This document shows, one piece after another, positions 26,620 through 35,399 of a stretch of DNA of 64,000 nt. Position 1 is the first letter of the stretch. Each line of letters opens with the position of its first letter. Below the pieces are notes generated by a model that saw nothing but the letters and a program-made list of their open reading frames with translations, ran no database searches and was not told the DNA's origin. A program made the position numbers and the translations under genes. The stretch is from Pseudomonas rhizophila (lineage in GTDB: Bacteria; Pseudomonadota; Gammaproteobacteria; Pseudomonadales; Pseudomonadaceae), in contig NZ_CP024081.1 in the NCBI RefSeq assembly GCF_003033885.1, forward strand, positions 1,455,979 through 1,519,978, read 5' to 3'.

Positions 26620-26713
26620 TTCTGACTATGCACGGTGCAGAGAAAAAAGGGATGACAGGCCTGGAGTCCCTCGGGAAACTAGCCGCTTTGCGAAGACTTA
26701 AGTGGAGTTTCCC

Positions 26714-27232
26714 ATGTCCGATACAAGCCGCCAGATGACCCCGGAAGAGGCTGCGGAGTTTGCCGAACAGGTGTTCAATGTCGCACGCCAGGGTGACGCC
26801 GCCATGATGGCCGCCTTGCTGAGCAAAGGTTTGCCCCCCAACCTGCGCAATCACAAGGGTGACACCTTGCTGATGCTGGCCGCTTACCACGGGCATGTGG
26901 AGACGGTGAAGGTATTGCTGGAAAACAAGGCTGATCCGGAAATCCGCAATGACAATGGCCAGAGCCCGATTGCCGGTGCGGCGTTCAAGGGCGACCTGGC
27001 CGTGGTCACCGCGCTGGTAGACGGCGGGGCGCAAGTGGAAGGCTCGTCCTTCGATGGTCGCACCGCGTTGATGATGGCGGCGATGTTCAATCGTGTGGAG
27101 ATCGTCGATTACCTGATCAGCAAAGGCGCCGACCCCAAGGCCAAGGATGCCAACGGCGTCTCGGCGCTGGATGCAGCCAGGACCATGGGCGCGGTGGATA
27201 CCACGGCGCAGTTGGAGAAGTTGTTGGGTTGA
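26714..27232 (+). CDS. Ankyrin-repeat protein
   Basis: 172 residues from the ATG at 26714. After an N-terminal helical segment there are about four ankyrin repeats (NHKGDTLLMLAAYHGHVETV, NDNGQSPIAGAAFKGDLAVV, SFDGRTALMMAAMFNRVEIV, DANGVSALDAARTMGA). There is no signal peptide, so it is a cytoplasmic protein-protein interaction module. No partner is evident from the neighbours. Confidence 0.9.
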   Translation: MSDTSRQMTPEEAAEFAEQVFNVARQGDAAMMAALLSKGLPPNLRNHKGDTLLMLAAYHGHVETVKVLLENKADPEIRNDNGQSPIAGAAFKGDLAVVTALVDGGAQVEGSSFDGRTALMMAAMFNRVEIVDYLISKGADPKAKDANGVSALDAARTMGAVDTTAQLEKLLG

Positions 27233-27245
27233 TCCCTATCTTTTG

Positions 27246-27279
27246 GGGCTGCTTTGCAGCCCAGCGGGGATAAATCCCC
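27246..27279. repeat. Other REP-like element (two adjacent small hairpins)
   Basis: GGGCTGC / GCAGCCC with a 3-base loop, then GGGGA / TCCCC with a 4-base loop, followed by CGCCACAAAAGCTCC. It differs from the main REP family and resembles another interspersed Pseudomonas repeat. It lies just after the ankyrin gene and may act as its terminator. Confidence 0.6.
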
Positions 27280-27376
27280 TCGCCACAAAAGCTCCCAGGC
27301 CACAGCTTTCTGACTCAATCAATGTGATGCGCTATCCTGCGCGCCCTCAAAACCCAATCGCCACAGGATTTTCCCC

Positions 27377-27907
27377 ATGAAAGCCGCACTCGTCGAACTC
27401 ATCAGCAAAATAAGCTCCGGCTGCCTGGGCGATGCGGACGTTGCGAAAATCGCTGACGAAGCGGCCCAGGCCTACGCCGACCCGGCGGCTTTTCTGGCGG
27501 CCAACCCGGACATCAACTACGACGACAGCTTCCCGATTCCACTGGGCGAGTGGGTGGTGGTGGGGAGTCTGCCGGACACCGTGTTGTTTCAGGCCGACAC
27601 TTATGTAGAGCTGTTCGAACAGATCGTTGCCTCGTTCGGACCCGGTGTGGCCTTCAACCTCAAGCCCAAGCAACTGGCGAAAACCGAAGCCCTGACGGCG
27701 CTCAATCGCATCCAGATCCAGATGAGCAGTCTGAACAAGGAAAACGGCGGTTATGTGCTGATGAATTTCAGCCAGTTGCTCGACGATGAACTGCAAATGG
27801 TTCTGGTGTATGGCAACGACGTGCCGCGCGTGCTGGAGCTGTGCGCCGAAGTCGGCATCGCCGCCGCGCCGGCCCTGGAAGCGTTGAAGGTTGCGATCCA
27901 CGTCTGA
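27377..27907 (+). CDS. Unknown 176-residue cytoplasmic protein
   Basis: No family recognised. The protein is acidic, with no signal or membrane segment. Alternating helices and strands include GEWVVVGSLPDTVLFQADTY, KPKQLAKTEALTALNRIQIQ and NKENGGYVLMNFSQLL. Coding quality (third-position GC, start at ATG, length) is good. It lies in a run of unrelated small genes. Confidence 0.75.
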   Translation: MKAALVELISKISSGCLGDADVAKIADEAAQAYADPAAFLAANPDINYDDSFPIPLGEWVVVGSLPDTVLFQADTYVELFEQIVASFGPGVAFNLKPKQLAKTEALTALNRIQIQMSSLNKENGGYVLMNFSQLLDDELQMVLVYGNDVPRVLELCAEVGIAAAPALEALKVAIHV

Positions 27908-27978
27908 CGCAATAAAACGGAACCCTCGCCGGGCCCCCGCTATCCTAAGTGGGCATATCACCATCTGGGAGCGACACC

Positions 27979-28170
27979 ATGGGTTCCACCTTCAACGGCC
28001 TGATTGGCCTGATCATCCTGGCGCTCGATATCTGGGCGATCATCAATGTGCTCAAGAGTGGCGCGGGAACGGGGGCAAAAGTCCTGTGGGTGCTGTTGAT
28101 CCTTCTGCTGCCAGTGCTGGGCCTGATCATCTGGGCGATTGCCGGGCCGCGGGGCAACGTGCGGATCTGA
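27979..28170 (+). CDS. Small PLDc_N-type membrane protein
   Basis: 63 residues from the ATG at 27979. Two membrane helices (GLIGLIILALDIWAIINVL and VLWVLLILLLPVLGLIIWAI) end in GPRG, the layout of phospholipase D nuclease N-terminal (PLDc_N) domains, here as a free-standing small protein. GGGAGCGAC precedes the start. The function of stand-alone copies is unknown. Confidence 0.8.
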   Translation: MGSTFNGLIGLIILALDIWAIINVLKSGAGTGAKVLWVLLILLLPVLGLIIWAIAGPRGNVRI

Positions 28171-28184
28171 CCGCTTTTTGATGT

Positions 28185-28211
28185 TGCCCGGCAGGCCTCG
28201 GCCGCCGGGCA
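28185..28211. terminator. Hairpin between convergent genes
   Basis: 8-bp stem TGCCCGGC / GCCGGGCA with an 11-base loop between the PLDc_N gene and the convergent MFS gene. It has no clear T-run. Confidence 0.5.
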
Positions 28212-28233
28212 TTACGACCCTGTCGCGACGGTA

Positions 28234-29439
28234 TCAGGCCGTCGCCAGTGCGTGTTTTTTCGAGGTCTTCAGGAAACTCAGCAAGGCAAGCAGCGGGAAG
28301 CCGCTGCCGATGATCACCACCCATAACCAGCCGCCGTGCTCGTACACCGCGCTGGCAATCGATGAACCAAACGCGCCGCCGACGAAGATGCTGGTCATGT
28401 ACAGCGCATTGAGACGACTGCGGCTTTTGGCATCGAGGGCATAGATGGTGCGCTGGCCCAGGACCATGTTCATCTGCACACAGAAATCCAGCACCACGCC
28501 CGTAACCGCTAGGCCAATAACGCTGTAGAGCGGATGGATGAACGCTGGCAGAAAACTCAGGCTGGCCAACAGCATTGCCAGCAACGAAGCGATGCGGGTA
28601 TGACCGGCATCCGCCAGGCGACCGGCAATGGGCGCGGCGATGGCGCCAATGGCACCGACCAGGGCGAACAGGGCGATTTCAGTTTGCGACAGACCATGAT
28701 TGCGCGACAGCTCCAGCGGCACGGCGGTCCAGAACAGGCTGAAGGTGGCGAACATGCAGGCCTGGTAAAAGGCTCGTTGGCGCAACAATGGCTGCTGGCG
28801 CAACAGGGTGCCGAGCGAGCCCAGCAGTTGGCCATAAGAGGCGCTGTGGTCGGGTTGGCGCCTGGGCACGGTCAATGCGAGGACGATGCTGATCGCCGCC
28901 ATCAAGGCGGCGGCGATCATGAACATCGCCCGCCAGCCGAAGTGATCGGCCACCACGCTTGAGATCGGCCGCGCCAGCAGGATCCCCAGCAGCAGGCCGC
29001 CCATGATCCCGCCCACGACCCGCCCTCTGGACTCTTCCGGGGCCAAGTGCGCGGCCAGCGGGATCAGGACTTGCACCGACACCGAACTGAACCCCACCAG
29101 CAGCGAGACCAGCAGGAACACGTTCGGCTGGTCGGTGAACGCTGCCGCCAACAGACTGGCAATCGCCACAACGGTGGTGAGGATCATCAGGCGACGGTTT
29201 TCCAGCAGGTCCCCCAGTGGCACGAGGAAAAACAGGCCCAGGGCATAACCGATCTGAGTCAGCGAGACGATCAGGCTGGCCATGGTGCTGCTCAGGCCGA
29301 CGTCGGGTGCGATCAGTTCGATAATGGGCTGGGCGTAGTAGATGTTGGCGACAATGGCGCCGCAGCAGAAGGCGAAGAGCAGGACCATGCCGCGAGTCAG
29401 GCTTGTACCGGCGGGCACGGAGGAGGGATGGGCACTCAT
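28234..29439 (-). CDS. MFS transporter, DHA1-like
   Basis: 401 residues with 12 hydrophobic segments. The MFS loop motif appears as PLGDLLENRRLMIL, and motif-C-like glycine-rich LIVSLTQIGYALGLFFLVPL and GGIMGGLLLGILLARP follow. The N-terminus (RGMVLLFAFCCGAIVANIYY, then AQP) is typical of drug/solute exporters in proteobacteria. The substrate is unknown. It starts at the ATG at 29439. Confidence 0.88.
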   Translation of the reverse strand: MSAHPSSVPAGTSLTRGMVLLFAFCCGAIVANIYYAQPIIELIAPDVGLSSTMASLIVSLTQIGYALGLFFLVPLGDLLENRRLMILTTVVAIASLLAAAFTDQPNVFLLVSLLVGFSSVSVQVLIPLAAHLAPEESRGRVVGGIMGGLLLGILLARPISSVVADHFGWRAMFMIAAALMAAISIVLALTVPRRQPDHSASYGQLLGSLGTLLRQQPLLRQRAFYQACMFATFSLFWTAVPLELSRNHGLSQTEIALFALVGAIGAIAAPIAGRLADAGHTRIASLLAMLLASLSFLPAFIHPLYSVIGLAVTGVVLDFCVQMNMVLGQRTIYALDAKSRSRLNALYMTSIFVGGAFGSSIASAVYEHGGWLWVVIIGSGFPLLALLSFLKTSKKHALATA

Positions 29440-29553
29440 GGCAATCTCATTAGTAGCTTGAAAGGATGGCGTGAGGCTAAAGAGTTAGCGGGCTCTGGAA
29501 CAGGCTTTGTGGCTGATATCGGACATGCTTGCTATTGATGATGAAACAGGCGT

Positions 29554-29584
29554 GATCGTTCCCACGCGGGGCCTGGGAACGATC
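29554..29584. repeat. Inverted repeat of another interspersed family
   Basis: 11-bp arms GATCGTTCCCA / TGGGAACGATC around a 9-base loop, located after the sulfate-binding-protein stop on the minus strand. Similar CGTTCCCACGC...TGGGAACG hairpins are common between Pseudomonas genes. It probably also terminates transcription. Confidence 0.6.
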
Positions 29585-29600
29585 AAATGTGGATAGGACG

Positions 29601-30599
29601 TTATTGCCCGCTGTAGATCTGGTCGAAAACCCCACCGTCATTGAAGTGAGTCTTCTGCACTGTGCGCCAGTCGCCGAAGGTTTTTTCCACGGACAGGAAG
29701 TCCACTTTCGGGAAACGGTCGGTGTATTTGGCGAGTACCGCAGGGTCCCGTGGGCGCAGGTAGTTGGCGGCGGCGATTTCCTGGCCTTCGGGCGACCACA
29801 GGTACTTGAGGTAGGCCTCGGCGGCCTCGCGAGAACCTTTCTTCTCGACCACTTTATCGACCACGCTCACCGGTGGCTCGGCTTCGGCAGAAACGCTCGG
29901 GTAGATCACCTCGAACTGGTCGCGGCCAAATTCGCGGGCGATCATCTCGGCTTCGTTTTCAAAGGTCACCAGCACGTCGCCGATCTGGTTGGTCATGAAA
30001 GTGGTCGTCGCGGCACGGCCACCGGTATCCAGTACCGGCGCCTGCTTGAACAGTTTGCCGACGAAGGCTTTGGCCTTGTTCTCGTCACCGCCATTCTTGA
30101 GCACATACCCCCAGGCCGACAGGTAGGTGTAGCGACCGTTGCCGGAGGTCTTTGGGTTGGGCACGATCACCTGCACGCCGTCCTTGAGCAGGTCGGGCCA
30201 ATCTTTCAGCGCTTTCGGGTTGCCCTTGCGCACGATGAACACGGTGGCCGAGGTGAACGGGGCACTGTTGTTCGGCAAGCGGGTGACCCAGTTTTCGGGC
30301 ACCAGTTTGCCGTTATCCGCCAGGGCATTGATGTCGGTGGCCATATTCATGGTGATGACGTCAGCTGGCAGCCCGTCGATCACCGAGCGTGCCTGCTTGC
30401 TGGAACCGCCGAAAGACATCTGCACGATGATGTTTTCGTTGTGCTCGGCCTGCCAGTGTTTCTGGAAAGCCGTGTTGTAGTCCTTGTAGAAATCGCGCAT
30501 CACGTCGTAGGAAACGTTGAGCAGGGGCGGGGCGGCGTGGGCCAGGCTGCCAAAGGTCAGGCCAGCGGCGAGAAGGGAGGCACCAAAGAAGTTCTTCAC
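29601..30599 (-). CDS. Sulfate/thiosulfate ABC transporter periplasmic binding protein
   Basis: 332 residues from a GTG at 30599, with AGGAA upstream and a signal peptide at once (KNFFGASLLAAGLTFGSLAH, then A). Sbp/CysP-family marks are LLNVSYDVMRDFYKDYN, VQMSFGGSSKQARSV, PNPKTSGNGRYTYL and VTFENEAEMI. It captures sulfate or thiosulfate for an ABC importer. No permease or ATPase genes are adjacent, so it serves a system encoded elsewhere. By position next to the channel and pyk genes it could be the CysP-type copy. Confidence 0.93.
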   Translation of the reverse strand: MKNFFGASLLAAGLTFGSLAHAAPPLLNVSYDVMRDFYKDYNTAFQKHWQAEHNENIIVQMSFGGSSKQARSVIDGLPADVITMNMATDINALADNGKLVPENWVTRLPNNSAPFTSATVFIVRKGNPKALKDWPDLLKDGVQVIVPNPKTSGNGRYTYLSAWGYVLKNGGDENKAKAFVGKLFKQAPVLDTGGRAATTTFMTNQIGDVLVTFENEAEMIAREFGRDQFEVIYPSVSAEAEPPVSVVDKVVEKKGSREAAEAYLKYLWSPEGQEIAAANYLRPRDPAVLAKYTDRFPKVDFLSVEKTFGDWRTVQKTHFNDGGVFDQIYSGQ

Positions 30600-30693
30600 T
30601 GCGAATTCCTTTTTATTTGAAAGGGGTTCCGGGCAATTAGCCGGCACACTAGCGGCAAGCCAATAGGCCATCAAGCATTAAAAAGTGCTTTGC

Positions 30694-31515
30694 TTATTCC
30701 AGTTTCTTAAACAGCGCATTGCCGCAACGGGAGCAGAACGCAGCTCCATGATCGTGGTTGTTTTTGCTGCAGACCGGACAATCATGCTTGAGCTGGTCAC
30801 CGCGCATGGCCGTGGCCAGCTCAGCGGTGAAAATGCCCGTCGGCACGGCGATGATCGAGTAACCGGTGATCATCACCAGGGACGAAACCACCTGGCCCAA
30901 TGCCGTCTTGGGCACGATATCGCCAAAGCCCACGGTGGTCAGTGTGACGATGGCCCAATAGATGCCCTTGGGAATGCTGGTGAAACCGTTCTCGGGGCCT
31001 TCAATGACGTACATCAAGGTGCCGAACACGGTCACCAGGGTCGAGACGCTGACCAGGAACACGATGATTTTCTGCTTGCTCCCCCGCAGCGCCGCCAGTA
31101 GGTAGTTGGCTTGCTTGAGGTAAGGGCTGAGCTTGAGCACGCGGAATATCCGCAGCATGCGAATGATGCGAACGATCAGCAGATACTGGGCGTCGCTGTA
31201 GTACAGCGCCAGGATCCCGGGCACGATCGCCAGCAAGTCCACCAGGCCGTAGAAGCTGAACGCATAGCGCAGGGGCTTGGGCGAGCAGTACAGGCGCAGG
31301 CCATATTCGACGATGAAGATGAAGGTGAACCCCCATTCGATGGCGGCCAGCAGGGAGGCGTAGTTCTGGTGCACGCTGTCGATGCTGTCGAGCATCACGA
31401 TCACCAGGCTGGCGAGGATGATCAACAGCAGTGTGCTGTCGAAGCGCCGGCCGGCCACGGTGTCGGTCTGGAAAATGATCACGTAGAGGCGTTCACGCCA
31501 GTTGCTGCTATCCAT
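30694..31515 (-). CDS. Voltage-gated-type potassium channel (6 TM) with zinc-ribbon tail
   Basis: 273 residues from the ATG at 31515. It has six membrane segments: an S4-like helix with regularly spaced Arg (VRIIRMLRIFRVLKLSPYL) and the selectivity filter LTTVGFGDIVPKT. The C-terminus ends with a short cysteine-rich segment CPVCSKN followed by FCSRCGNALF, a zinc-ribbon-like pair of CxxC. It is probably an inner-membrane potassium channel. A TTG at 31533 is an alternative start. Confidence 0.88.
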   Translation of the reverse strand: MDSSNWRERLYVIIFQTDTVAGRRFDSTLLLIILASLVIVMLDSIDSVHQNYASLLAAIEWGFTFIFIVEYGLRLYCSPKPLRYAFSFYGLVDLLAIVPGILALYYSDAQYLLIVRIIRMLRIFRVLKLSPYLKQANYLLAALRGSKQKIIVFLVSVSTLVTVFGTLMYVIEGPENGFTSIPKGIYWAIVTLTTVGFGDIVPKTALGQVVSSLVMITGYSIIAVPTGIFTAELATAMRGDQLKHDCPVCSKNNHDHGAAFCSRCGNALFKKLE

Positions 31516-31536
31516 AACCTTCGCCTGAACCAATAG

Positions 31537-32439
31537 TCAGCGAAGCCTAGGGTGATTGCCCCGCAAAGCGCAAGGCGCAGTGTCCCGACTGGCCTGTTGC
31601 CACACTCGGTGGGTGGCATGAACCAGCCAGCAGGCCAGGATGAAGGGCGCGGTCAGCGGCGCCAGACCGAGGGCAAGAAAGCCCGGTGTGAGTATGAGCG
31701 CCAGCACAATACCCGCCAGCGGCAACCATCGCTGGCGGCGTTGTTGGCTGAGGGCCAGCGCCACCAGGGCCGGGTTATAACCGCCGAGCCCCGACAGGGC
31801 TTGGGTCGTGTCGTGATGCAGCAGGGAGAACCCCAGGCCAGCGGCTGAACCCAGCATCGCCCACCCGGCGGCGCGTGGATTGGCAATCAACAATCCCACA
31901 GCGATCAGCGCACCGGCGAATGGCTGGTCGAGAAACATGACCTGACCGAGTCCGCTCCAACAAGCGGCCAGCAAATTGGCCATCGTCAGTTCAACCGAAA
32001 CGGGTGATGGCTGTGCCGGGGCAAAACTCAGCAGCAACCAGCCCAGCGCCACGAACGGCGCGGTGTAGGCGGGCAGGCACTGAGGGCCACGGCTGCGCTT
32101 GAGCCATTGCTCGGTCAACATCGCGCTGAGGCCGCCGCTGGCAATAATCAATGGCGGCAACACGGCTGACCAGGGTAACGCGAGGCTCAATAGCAAGCCC
32201 AGCAGGATGCCGTTGTAACTGAACAGTCCGGCCTGTCGATCAACCTTGGCATAACCGCGTCGCTGGGCGGTGAGCAACCCGGCCACGCCGCCGAGCAACG
32301 CACCGCCAAACAAGGCGGGTGCGGTGAAGAGAATCGCCAGCAGGCACAGCAGACCGCACAGCGGATGACGCTGGAGGAAAATCTGGCTGAAGCCGTTGAG
32401 CAGGGCGGTGGCCCAGTCGGGGCAGTGGGTGTTGGGCAT
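31537..32439 (-). CDS. Urea transporter (UT family)
   Basis: 300 residues, very hydrophobic, with two homologous halves typical of UT-family urea channels. The first half contains AGLFSYNGILLGLLLSLALP and the second GLGGYNPALVALALS, matching the duplicated family signature around FxxNGxLxG. It would let urea cross the inner membrane. It lies beside pyk and the glyoxylate genes, which fits a role in handling the urea released by allantoicase and ureidoglycolate lyase. Confidence 0.85.
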   Translation of the reverse strand: MPNTHCPDWATALLNGFSQIFLQRHPLCGLLCLLAILFTAPALFGGALLGGVAGLLTAQRRGYAKVDRQAGLFSYNGILLGLLLSLALPWSAVLPPLIIASGGLSAMLTEQWLKRSRGPQCLPAYTAPFVALGWLLLSFAPAQPSPVSVELTMANLLAACWSGLGQVMFLDQPFAGALIAVGLLIANPRAAGWAMLGSAAGLGFSLLHHDTTQALSGLGGYNPALVALALSQQRRQRWLPLAGIVLALILTPGFLALGLAPLTAPFILACWLVHATHRVWQQASRDTAPCALRGNHPRLR

Positions 32440-32472
32440 GGCTAGGCGTGTCTGAGGGACCGAGTGGGTTTC

Positions 32473-32547
32473 ATCGCGAGCAGGCTCGCTCCCACACAGG
32501 ATCTGTGGTGTTCACAAAAACCCTGTGGGAGCGAGCCTGCTCGCGAT
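32473..32547. repeat. REP doublet (REPIN), class B, 75 bp
   Basis: Inverted REP arms, ATCGCGAG ends outward, spacer with GTTCACAAAAA. It lies between the pyk stop and the urea-transporter start, both on the minus strand. Confidence 0.9.
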
Positions 32548-32563
32548 GAGGCCGATACAGGCG

Positions 32564-33979
32564 CTAAATCAACGTCTCAATGCGCAACGAATTGGTCGAC
32601 CCCGGCTGCCCGAACGGCACGCCGGCTGTGATCAGTAGGGTGTCGCCCCGCTGGGCCATGCCCTGGGCCTGGGCGATTTCCAGGGCCGTAGAGCACACTT
32701 CGTCCACTTGGCGCAGCCGATCGTTGACCACCGAATGCACGCCCCAGGCCACCGTCAGACGGCGGGCTGCTTGCAGGTTGGGCGTGAGGTTGAGGATCGG
32801 CACCGTCGGCCGCTCCCGCGCCGCCCGCAGGCTGGAGCTGCCCGATTCGCTGTAGTTCACCAGCACCGCTACCGGCAGTACATTGCTGATACGCCGGATT
32901 GCGCAACTGATGGCGTCCGACGCCGTGGCTTCGGCCTTCGGCCGGCTGACATCCAACTGCGCCTGGTAATCCGGGCCGTTCTCCACCTGGCGGATGATCT
33001 TGCTCATGATCTGCACGGCTTCGAGGGGGTAATCGCCCGACGCGGTTTCCGCCGACAGCATCACTGCATCGGCCCCTTCAGCCACGGCGTTGGCCACATC
33101 GGTGACTTCGGCTCGGGTGGGTGCGGGAGAAAAACGCATGGATTCGAGCATCTGCGTGGCCACCACCACCGGTTTACCAAGGGCGCGGCAGGTGCCGATG
33201 ATGTTCTTCTGGATCTGCGGCACGCTTTCGGCCGGCACTTCGACACCCAAGTCACCCCGGGCAACCATGATCGCGTCGCTCAGTTCGGCGATCTCCCGAA
33301 GCTGGGTCACCGCCGACGGTTTCTCGATCTTGGCCATCAGGAATGCCTTGTCGCCAATCAACGCACGCGCCTCGCGGATGTCCTCGGGGCGCTGCACGAA
33401 CGACAGCGCCACCCAGTCCACGCCCAGCTCCAGGCCAAAGCTCAAGTCGCGACGGTCCTTGGCGGTCAGCGGGCTCATGTCGAGCACGGCCTGGGGCACA
33501 TTCACGCCTTTGCGGTCTGACAGTTCGCCGCCGTTGAGCACTTGGGTGTCGATGGCATCGGCGTGTTTGGTGGTCACACGCAGGCGCAGCTTGCCGTCGT
33601 CCAGCAGCAGGTCCATGCCCGGCTCCAGGGCCGCGATGATCTGTGGGTGGGGCAGGTTGACCCGCTGTTCATCGCCGGGCGTGGCGTCCAGATCCAGGCG
33701 CAGGGCCTGGCCGCGTTGCAGCAGCACTTTGCCGTCGGCGAATGTACCCACGCGAAGTTTCGGGCCCTGCAAGTCCATCAGAATGCCCAGTGGGTAGTTG
33801 AGCTGCTGCTCGACGTCACGAATCCACTGGTAGCGCTGGGCGTGGTCGGCATGCTCGCCGTGGCTGAAGTTCAGGCGGAAAATATTCACGCCGGCTTGCA
33901 CCAGTTCACGAATGTCATCGATCCCACGGGTTGCGGGGCCAAGGGTCGCGAGAATCTTGACCTTTTTATCAGGCGTCAT
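32564..33979 (-). CDS. pyk: Pyruvate kinase
   Basis: 471 residues. It converts PEP and ADP to pyruvate and ATP. It has KVKILATLGPATRG at the start, the active-site segments IFRLNFSHGEHADH, FLMAKIEKPSAV and IMVARGDLGVEVPAE, and TQMLESM followed by the ADAVMLSAETASGDYP loop. The start codon lies inside the end of ttuD (11-base overlap), so it is coupled to the glyoxylate operon. In this setting it serves glycerate-derived PEP. Confidence 0.97.
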   Translation of the reverse strand: MTPDKKVKILATLGPATRGIDDIRELVQAGVNIFRLNFSHGEHADHAQRYQWIRDVEQQLNYPLGILMDLQGPKLRVGTFADGKVLLQRGQALRLDLDATPGDEQRVNLPHPQIIAALEPGMDLLLDDGKLRLRVTTKHADAIDTQVLNGGELSDRKGVNVPQAVLDMSPLTAKDRRDLSFGLELGVDWVALSFVQRPEDIREARALIGDKAFLMAKIEKPSAVTQLREIAELSDAIMVARGDLGVEVPAESVPQIQKNIIGTCRALGKPVVVATQMLESMRFSPAPTRAEVTDVANAVAEGADAVMLSAETASGDYPLEAVQIMSKIIRQVENGPDYQAQLDVSRPKAEATASDAISCAIRRISNVLPVAVLVNYSESGSSSLRAARERPTVPILNLTPNLQAARRLTVAWGVHSVVNDRLRQVDEVCSTALEIAQAQGMAQRGDTLLITAGVPFGQPGSTNSLRIETLI

Positions 33980-35249
33980 GTTTGGGGTTCTCAAGAATCA
34001 GGATGGCGCGAAAGTCGTTGACGTTGGTGCGCGTCGGCTCGGTAACGATCAACGCCTCCAGCGCGGCGAAGTAGCCGTAGCCATTGTTATTGTCCAGCTC
34101 GTTGCTGGCGCTCAGGCCCAGTTCGGCGGCTCGGCGATAGCTGTCCGGGGTCATGATGGCGCCGGCGTTGTCTTCGGAACCGTCGATGCCGTCCGTGTCA
34201 CCGGCCAGTGCGTAGATGCCGGGATGGCCCTTGAGGCTGTCGGTCAGGCTGAGCAGGAATTCTGCGTTGCGTCCGCCCCGGCCATTGCCGCGCACGGTGA
34301 CTGTGGTTTCGCCGCCGGAGAGGATCACGCATGGCGCCGCCAGAGGCTGGCCGTGCAGGGCAATTTGCCGGGCGATACCGGCGTGGACTTTGGCCACTTC
34401 CCGGGATTCGCCTTCCAGGTCGCCGAGGATCAACGGGCTGAAACCGGCCTGGCGGGCTTTCACCGCCGCCGCTTCCAGTGATTGTTGGGGACGGGCGATC
34501 AATTGGAAGTGACTGCGGGCCAGGCGCGGGTCGCCGGGTTTGACGGTTTCCGATTCCGGGCTTTGCAACCAGTTGCGCACCGAGGCCGGTACTTCAATGT
34601 TGTAGCGCTTGAGGATCGCCAAGGCTTCGGCCGACGTACTGGGGTCGGCCACGGTGGGGCCGGAGGCGATGACCGTGGCGAGGTCGCCGGGCACATCGGA
34701 AATCGCGTAGGTGTAGACCGTCGCCGGCCAGCAGGCCTTGCCCAGGCGCCCGCCCTTGATTGCCGAGAGATGTTTGCGCACGCAATTCATCTCGCCGATG
34801 GTGGCACCGGACTTGAGCAAAGCCTTGTTGATCGATTGCTTGTCGGCCAGGGTGATGCCTGCTGCCGGCAGCGCCAGCAACGCCGAGCCGCCGCCGGACA
34901 GCAGGAAAATAACCCGGTCGTCTTCGTTGAGGTTGCTGACCAGCTCCAGCACCCGTTGGGCCACCGCCAGGCCCGCCGCATCAGGCACCGGGTGAGCGGC
35001 TTCCACTACTTCGATCTTCTGGCAAGGCGCGCCATGGCCGTAGCGGGTCACCACCAAACCGGTGACGTCGCCCTGCCAGCAGCGCTCGACCACCTGCGCC
35101 ATCGCCGCGGCGGCCTTGCCGGCGCCGATGACGATCACCCGGCCGCTGCGATCGCTGGGCAGATACTGTTCAAGGACATGCTGCGGATGGGCCGCATCGA
35201 TGGCTGTGGCAAACAGCTCGCGCAGCAATTGTTGCGGATCGACCGACAT
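33969..35249 (-). CDS. ttuD: Glycerate 2-kinase (MOFRL family)
   Basis: 426 residues with the DUF4147 plus MOFRL two-domain architecture. Glycine-rich VIGAGKAAAAMAQVVER and LLSGGGSALLALPAAGITL are in the N-domain. The C-terminal ILSGGETTVTVRGNGRGGRN, then AEF, carries the MOFRL-type signature. It phosphorylates D-glycerate to 2-phosphoglycerate. It is fourth in gcl-hyi-glxR-ttuD-pyk and overlaps pyk. Confidence 0.93.
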   Translation of the reverse strand: MSVDPQQLLRELFATAIDAAHPQHVLEQYLPSDRSGRVIVIGAGKAAAAMAQVVERCWQGDVTGLVVTRYGHGAPCQKIEVVEAAHPVPDAAGLAVAQRVLELVSNLNEDDRVIFLLSGGGSALLALPAAGITLADKQSINKALLKSGATIGEMNCVRKHLSAIKGGRLGKACWPATVYTYAISDVPGDLATVIASGPTVADPSTSAEALAILKRYNIEVPASVRNWLQSPESETVKPGDPRLARSHFQLIARPQQSLEAAAVKARQAGFSPLILGDLEGESREVAKVHAGIARQIALHGQPLAAPCVILSGGETTVTVRGNGRGGRNAEFLLSLTDSLKGHPGIYALAGDTDGIDGSEDNAGAIMTPDSYRRAAELGLSASNELDNNNGYGYFAALEALIVTEPTRTNVNDFRAILILENPKHDA

Positions 35250-35294
35250 GGCGGACTCCCGATTTTTATTATTGGATGAAGCGACTCGATTCCC

Positions 35295-35384
35295 TGTGGG
35301 AGCGAGCCTGCTCGCGATGGCGTTAATCCAGTCACTTTATGTGTTGAATGTAAGACCGCTATCGCGAGCAGGCTCGCTCCCACA
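35295..35384. repeat. REP doublet (REPIN), class A, 90 bp, within gcl operon
   Basis: Inverted REP arms with TGTGGGAG ends outward and a spacer containing GTTGAATGTA. It fills most of the gap between the glxR stop and the ttuD start. Confidence 0.92.
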
Positions 35385-35399
35385 GGGGTTAGTGCAGGT

